This document shows positions 58,081-64,000 of a DNA stretch of 64,000 nt, piece after piece (the first letter of the stretch is position 1; the number at the start of each line of letters is the position of its first letter). The notes under the pieces are model-generated. The model saw only the letters and a program-made list of their open reading frames with translations, did no database searches and was not told where the DNA came from. Where the stretch lies: the NCBI GenBank assembly GCA_949128115.1, contig OX421962.1, positions 99,354,836-99,418,835 of the forward strand, read 5' to 3'. A program made the translations under genes and the position numbers. This DNA is from Anaspis maculata (Eukaryota; Arthropoda; Insecta; Coleoptera; Scraptiidae).

Positions 58081-58576
58081 AGTCGACTTCTTTTTCTGAA
58101 AACAATTTTTTGAAAATTTCCAACTTCTTCCCCAATAAATCCAACATTATAGGGAAAAAATGGAATTTTTCAGAAATTTCCAAAATATTTTATTCTAGAA
58201 GAGAATTCAATTCCATTGAATTGGATATTGGATGAATCACAAAGAAGGAAGTTTCATTTTAGGTTTTGAAGTTAGGCTGGAGGAGTGGGGGAGTGAGCTT
58301 GGGTGGCACTTTTTACACAGAAAATGTTCTCCCTTGATCCTGTCCAGGATGACGTTGACTGTACTGAACAGAATTAAGAACTCGAGAATATTAAATTGGA
58401 GACTCGGAGAATTTGAGGAAGAAGGAGGGTTGGGTTAGAAATTATAGAAATATTTATCAGAAAGAAAATATAATTCTCGTAGTTTGATGTATCGCAAGGT
58501 GGGGTAGTGTTGTTTGAAATTTGAAAGTTAGGGTGGGTGGGGGTGAGGGGGCTCAAGATATAAATTTGCCCATGTA

Positions 58577-58730
58577 CGATCGCACGCAAAATAAACGGAG
58601 ACAGTGTTTCGCGCGGAGTGTACTGATTTAATGAATTTTGGCCTTCTTGTCACTGTGACACCAAGCCAAAATTCAATAAATCGGTACACTCCGCGCGAAA
58701 CACTGTCTCCGTTTATTTTGCGCGCGATCG
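58577..58730. mobile_element. hairpin MITE H, 154 bp, with TA duplication
   Basis: CGATCGCACGCAAAATAAAC and the ~45 following bases face an almost exact inverse ending GCGCGCGATCG, leaving a ~22-bp loop. TA flanks both sides (58575-58576 and 58731-58732). The interrupted repeat reads ATGTATGTTT in another copy (near 17957), confirming the empty site. Confidence 0.85.
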
Positions 58731-58790
58731 TATGTTTCAGATGTCCCCTTTTATATAAAATCGACCTGTCCGAACTTAAAAAAAAAATCA

Positions 58791-60545
58791 GGTGAAATTC
58801 CCAAACACCCTTCTGTTGTGTTTTCGTTGGGCCATCCTGTAGAATACCAACTGAATGCTGATAAGTACCTGGTAATGCTGTCAATAACTGGTCACGGTTA
58901 ACTGGTCAATATTTTCAAAAGAAACGATCCAGATCTTTGAACTCCAATACACATTCAACGCAAACGCAAGAGGAAATGACTGATATAATATTCAAGTATA
59001 CCTAATTCATTTCAGTCATTTTCCTCTCGCATTTTTCTGTGTACCTACGACAATACTCAGACCAAGGACTGACTAACTGACACCTGCGTTTGTTTTTTGC
59101 CTTATCTGTCAATCACCACGGCCGACTAAGTTTTTGAAAAAATCAGATCAAGAACCAAATAAATAGCAAATTTCGTGAAAATTTCCTATTATCTCGGAAA
59201 CTATGAAGTTCAAGGCTGGGGTACTCCTAACTCAAATGAAAGAAAAAACCTTCGGATAGCGTTAGAAAAATTGGGGGCATCTCATTTTTGAAAAATGAGT
59301 CCTGATAGGTACCTACTAACTTTGAAAATTTCAAAGTTTGGTTTTTTTGATGAACCGCAACTCTTTGACATTACGATATTGGCCTTTGATTCTACTACCA
59401 ACAAGTCAAATTTTATCTTAAAATTTTGAAAAATGAGGCCGTTACAATTTTCCCAAGTAAGCTCTTTTATTTTGTTTTCAATTTCCAGCTGGTAGCATTG
59501 CCACATGATTAAATAAAAACTGGCACACAGGCTTGAAACAACTTGAAAAGCTGAACACAAAAGTGCAAAAATTAGGTACCTATAGGGAAATCGGACACCT
59601 GTATAGTTGAAAATAATTTCAGATCATAGGCCTCATCAAACGAAATGAAAAAGGAGATAGTTACGCTAGGATGGACCACTTGTATTATACAGGATGGTTC
59701 AAGTTTCATAAAAATTTCCAGGGTCGATAGAGAATGAAAAAAGAAGATAACCTGTCCTAAAAACGATATATCTGTAGCGCATAATAACGGGCGGAGCTGA
59801 AAGCCTTCAAAGTTGAGCAAGAAATTTCATTTTTTCCGAATAACTTTTGAACCATTGAGCCAAAATTTTCAACAAATACTACATACTCATACATACTAAG
59901 CTAGTACTCAGAATGAATTTATTGAACATTGTTCAGTGGCGTAGGTGGAAGGGGGTGAGCCCCTTTTCACCCAGATAGCTTTGACGCCGCTGGATATTTT
60001 TTTTTTTCCGGTCAATTATGGAGGGAAAACCTTCATCTTTCTCCATGACTGGAGCAACCGTTTACGAGATTTTTCAGTTTAAATGAACAAAAACAGTAAG
60101 ACACTTATGAGCTCCAAAGATCGCTTAATGAGAAAAAAACATTGTGATTCACATGATATCATTTTTTAAGTTGCTTTTTGAAAAAGAGCGTTCTGGATTA
60201 AGAGATCTCGACGGGTAAAGTGCCGATTGAATGAAGTGTTTTTGTTCATTCAAACTGAAATATCTCGAAAACGGTTGCTCCAATCAGGCGCGTGCTAGCC
60301 CGCCGGGCAGCCGGACATCTTCCGGTAGGCCTTTCTTGTCGTTATTTTTAAATATACTCCAGAGTTTTTCAGAAGTTGGATGAATTTTTTTGAAGCATAA
60401 AATTGACTTTTGAGTTGGTAATTGATTCCCAGACTTTTTAGATCCTAAGGATGTTTTGTAACAGTGATCAGATCGTCGTCGTGGCCTGAAATATCAATAA
60501 CTACCAAAATAAGAGCGTGTGGAGCGGGTATCTATAGTGTAATTG
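58791..60545. other. no gene recognised; one short inverted pair
   Basis: TGGAGCAACCGTTTACGAGA at 60050 and its ~26 following bases mirror 60237-60282, a partial inverted-repeat element. ACAGGATGGTTCAAG at 59692 looks like an element terminus. CAGTGGCGTAGGTGG (59935) facing GACGCCGCTG (59984) may be a tiny MITE. Confidence 0.3.
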
Positions 60546-60550
60546 ACATA

Positions 60551-60675
60551 CCGTGTGATCTGATCCAAACCATTCCGCATTGGGGTAGGCTGTGCCCTGG
60601 CGGAAAGCAGCTTCCCTAACCGGAATTTGACCATGACACAGCCTACCTCAATTTGGAATGGATTGGATCACACGG
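60551..60675. mobile_element. hairpin MITE, 125 bp, with TA duplication
   Basis: CCGTGTGATCTGATCC faces GGATTGGATCACACGG, and GGTAGGCTGTG faces CACAGCCTACC, around a loop near 60610. TA lies at 60549-60550 and 60676-60677. Confidence 0.75.
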
Positions 60676-61221
60676 TATTATTTTAATATGTAATTTACTT
60701 CCCATTTTAGAACAAAATAAAATTTCACAAAGTAACACAATTACAAACATCAGAAATGCACGAGCTGTGGTACTGGAAAAAGAGTAAGCCTCACTTGAAG
60801 TTCCTCAAGGAAACTTAGTGTGTGAGTGCGATTCGATAATTATTAAAAATTCAAAAAACAGATAGGACAAAAATGAAAACAATGTTAAAATTCAAACAGA
60901 AAAGTTGAACATGAAGTTAATAGTGAAAAATTGGGTAGAATTTGATAGAAGGTGGAATATTTCAGAGTGTGGGCACCACTTCCTTAAAGTATCATTAATG
61001 AAAATTCACTTTTTCAGTTTGGGACACTCTGCTCATGATTTGTGATATTTTTGATTGGATCTGGTACTTTATTTAACACTCTCAGACCTAGATGAACAAA
61101 ACAGTTTTGACCGACTTGAATTTCGAACAGTATAACAATAATCAGCAATGGTGAGAAATGAGGATTATCTGATTGATGCAGTTTTTTTTTTGGGACGTGC
61201 CTTAGTAGTTTAGATTTGCTA

Positions 61222-61334
61222 TTTGCGTATAGTGTAATCCATATGTAATAACTTACTGTTATCAATGATAAGGCGCAAAAACTCCTATGGCGCTGATTAG
61301 CCGAGAAGGAGGAAAACATTTACTATTTATTTAT
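61222..61334 (+). mobile_element. 5'-truncated SINE (family 1) with 16-bp target duplication
   Basis: The body matches the 3' half of the SINE at 33077-33288, including GGCGCAAAAACTCCTATGGC and GAGAAGGAGGAAAACATTTA. The tRNA head is missing. TAGTTTAGATTTGCTA flanks it exactly on both sides (61206-61221 and 61335-61350), proving insertion by a LINE-type mechanism with 5' truncation. Confidence 0.88.
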
Positions 61335-61350
61335 TAGTTTAGATTTGCTA

Positions 61351-62377
61351 GATGTTAAATTGAAACAAAATAAGAGATATAAAATAGAAAAACTAGTACC
61401 CATTCAAAATCAGCTCTTGGCATTATTATTAGCATCATTATTAACATTCCAAACAATTTTTGCGTGCGGCACCATTTCGCTCGCTTCGCTTCTTCGCACT
61501 TTTATTATTTAGAAATTCCCCTGTCCTTCATTTCAAGCCCATTTTATTAACCCCTGAAGTGAGGGATTCTTCCTGCATTTATTTTGACGTGACTTGATGG
61601 TTTTGAAACAATCTGTGTAGGAATGTTTGCGAGATAAAAAAAATACTTCTTAAATTTAAATTCAGTGGGGAATAATTGTTGTGAAAAAACTTTCTCATTC
61701 CCAAATAATTTTGATGAAAAAACTCATGACAGGAGGGAAATATCTCGCTGAATCACCCTGCACTCTCATTTTAGATCATTAGTTCCACGAAATAGAGATT
61801 TAATTCTTGTATGGATGTAAAATCTGTTTAGTGTTATTATTATTATCACTAAACATCAGAATGCAGACCCAGATTTATTAATTCATGTTCTCTGACTACT
61901 TAGGTATAGTTTATTCAAGTTCCAGCCTAATGTTAGCTTATTGTTCAATTATGGTTTGTCGTCCATTATTTGAACTCAACAATAGGTACCTACCTATGTA
62001 CGCTGAACTTATAAGAAAAATGAAAGTAAAAATAGCAAAATGTAAATACGATTCCTGGTAAAAATACGAAGTTCGAAAGATGCAACACTTGCAACAGAGC
62101 ATGGTACGACCTCTGCTGCTACACCTCTTGGCTTTTACTCTTGAGTAGTTATCTCAGCGCCTCGGTAACTTAACGGCTCCGTACGAACAGCACCGAGTGG
62201 CGTAAAGTGACCGCGCGGCTATTTATTCAATTCCTGGTTTTACTTTCTTCTCTAAAAAAAGCTATTACATAAAAGACACGGACATTGAAATGATTCATGT
62301 CGAATATAAATACAGGGTTTGGTCACACGCTGCAGGCTGCAGGTGATTCTGATATTTTTTTATGGTTAAATAATAAC
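61351..62377. other. no gene recognised
   Basis: A/T-rich sequence with TTATTATTATTA-type runs near 61425-61445 and 61835-61850. No supported gene or element. Confidence 0.3.
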
Positions 62378-63158
62378 AAGCGAATATGCCTCATAGGCAT
62401 GAGGCTCAGTAGCGCACTTCCTTTTTTGAAGGATTAGTGAACGCAAGATGTTGAGTAACTAGGGTTCTACTCTACCGTCATTTGGGCAAACAATTTCAAT
62501 ATGGCGGCCAAAATTTCGGCAGAATAATAAAATTCGGCTTGAAAATCAGAATGATCGTACTAGACAAGGGTGAGTTCCAAGTTTCATGAAAATTGTTCCA
62601 CTAATAAGAGATCTCAATATGGCGGCCAAGATGGCGGCGAAATCATGAAACACAGCTTGAAAATAAGAATGATCATCCGAGACAAGGGTAACTTCCAAGT
62701 TTCATGAAAATCCTTTCACTTATAAGAGATTTCAACATGGCGGCGAAGATGGTGGCGGAATCATGAAATTTGGCTTGAAAATAAAAATGATCATACGAGA
62801 CAAAGGTCAGCTCCAAGTTTCATGAAAATCGTTACACTAATAAGAAATTTCAATATGGCAGCCAAGATGACGGTGGAATTATGAAAGCCAATCTGCCTAT
62901 TGGGTCCTTGAGGACCTAAGCTATCTATCGGATGAAGTTCAATTTTTAAGGGCTGTAGCTTTATTTCCCGAAGAGAAGTTCAACTTCATCGAAGTGCACA
63001 GGAGATCTCTGTTTTTTGATAATAATGATAACGATGCATGGATAACAAAAATAGTGCCCATTGGCCACCCTTGGGGGACATCAGCTATCCATCGGAAAAA
63101 GTTCCAAGGCTCTTGCTCCAATTCTCGAGAAGGACTACATCATCCTAGTTTCTACACG

Positions 63159-63197
<39 letters not shown>

Positions 63198-63960
63198 GAA
63201 CCGGCCACATAAGCGTCATATATGCGCCGAGCCGTAGTTTTGCGGTCGTTTTCAAAAATTCATAACAATTGACTCGAAGGTCGTATCGAGGTGGAGTTTT
63301 TGTCAAAAGGAAGTTCAAATTGTTCTCTAAATATATTCCCGTACATGTAGGGATGTATTTCCATAACAAGATGGCAGCAGAATTATGAAACTCAGCTTGA
63401 AAATAGGAATGATCGTACGAGACAAGCGTAACTCTCAAGTTTCATGAAAATCCTCCCACTTATAAGAGATTTCAATATGGCGGCCAAGATGGTGGGGCAA
63501 ATCATGAAATTTGGCTTGAAAATAAGAATGATCGTACTAGACAAGGGTAAGTTTCAAGTTTCATGACAATCGTTCCACTAATAAGAAATTTCAATATGGC
63601 AGCCAAGATGGCGGCCGAATTATGAAAGCCAACCTGCCTATTTGGTCCTTGAGGACCTAAGCTATCCACCGGATAAAGTTCAATCTTCAAGGGCTGTAGC
63701 TTTATTTCCCGAGGAGAAGTTCAACTTCATCGAAGTGCACAGGAGATCTATGTTTTTTGAGAATAATGATAACGATGTATGGATAACAAAAATAGTGCCC
63801 ATTGGCCACCCTTGGGGACATCAGCTATTAATCGGAAAAAAGTTCCAAGACTCTTGTTTCAATTCTCGAGAAGGAGTACAGCGTCTTAATTTCTGCGAAG
63901 ATCGGCGAAGCCGCCCTACACCAAAATGTTATTTTTGTAATTGTTCATGATTATTTCGGC
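62378..63960 (+). repeat. second AAGATGGCGGC-rich tandem repeat locus
   Basis: It opens with the same module as 24895 (AACAAGCGAATATG, CATGAGGCTCAGTAGCGC). Four ~119-bp units follow with TTTCAATATGGCGGCC at about 62493, 62612, 62731 and 62847. A ~350-bp segment (AAAGCCAATCTGCC, CTGTAGCTTTATTTCCCG, AAAATAGTGCCCATTGGCCA) then ends near GGACAGACAGACAGACAG. The whole arrangement repeats once more about 740 bp later (units at ~63472 and 63588, segment from 63624). The array continues close to the window end. Confidence 0.75.
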
Positions 63961-64000
63961 AAAATTTTTCTTGATTCGCGTACCAAGGCCATGAGCTACC

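Larger units (their letters stand above)
57780..58790. repeat. dispersed inverted-repeat family, most complete copy
   Basis: Both outer arms and the palindromic core are present: 57795-57910 mirrors 58340-58440, and 57937-58030 mirrors 58200-58310. The right outer side continues to GATGTCCCC and AAAATCGACCTGTCC (58740-58770). It is interrupted by a SINE tail at 58035 and by a hairpin MITE at 58577. The other copies are at 7440, 11620, 14067 and 17340. Confidence 0.65.

Overview
The window is AT-rich eukaryotic DNA, almost certainly from an arthropod and most likely an insect. The evidence is a BEL/Pao LTR retrotransposon with an insect-type pol, a Tc1-like DD34E transposase relic, non-autonomous hAT elements, tRNA-derived SINEs and many short taggtaggtacc-type runs. 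I cannot name the species. A sap-feeding hemipteran is a guess only. I found no convincing host gene. Every protein-level match belongs to a transposable element, so the window looks like intergenic or deep intronic DNA filled by nested insertions.

Layout. 1-3.4 kb holds a decayed, internally deleted BEL/Pao element with short LTRs, whose gag is split by a 1.04-kb long-inverted-repeat element with TA target duplications. 3.4-8 kb holds tandem repeats and unassigned DNA. 8.06-11.5 kb is a 3.45-kb Tc1-like element with long inverted arms, a broken transposase, a CTGT minisatellite expanded in the left arm only, and a nested mariner-type MITE. 11.5-19.6 kb carries copies of a dispersed inverted-repeat family and two degenerate minisatellites. 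19.9-22.8 kb is a 5'-truncated non-LTR retrotransposon with a 14-bp target duplication; it landed in a GGGATATTTTTGGC tandem repeat and was later hit by a 455-bp MITE. 23.2-24 kb is a BEL/Pao integrase relic. 24.9-26.3 kb is a tandem repeat rich in AAGATGGCGGC. 26.8-29.9 kb is a 3.1-kb foldback element.

32-34 kb is a ~270-bp tandem array interrupted by a hAT element that itself contains a tRNA-SINE. 34-43 kb is another foldback element, and its right arm is split by the main feature of the window: a structurally complete 7.5-kb BEL/Pao element on the minus strand. It has a single 1742-codon gag-pol ORF, LTRs differing by one substitution and one A-run indel, a 5-bp target duplication and a tRNA-Tyr primer site. 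45.8-48.3, 52.1-53.2 and 54.3-55.8 kb are further long inverted repeats. 50.1-50.7 kb is a hAT MITE. 53.85-54.25 kb is a second tRNA-SINE. 57.8-58.8 kb is another dispersed inverted-repeat copy carrying a hairpin MITE and a SINE tail. 61.2 kb is a truncated SINE with a 16-bp duplication, and 62.4-64 kb is a second locus of the AAGATGGCGGC tandem repeat.

How it fits together. The genes work only as parasites. The intact BEL/Pao copy encodes all its own enzymes. The degenerate Tc1-like copy shows what kind of transposase could move the TA-flanked elements that share its terminal motif. SINEs and MITEs depend on enzymes from elsewhere. Much of the window consists of long inverted repeats that could fold into long hairpin RNA if transcribed.
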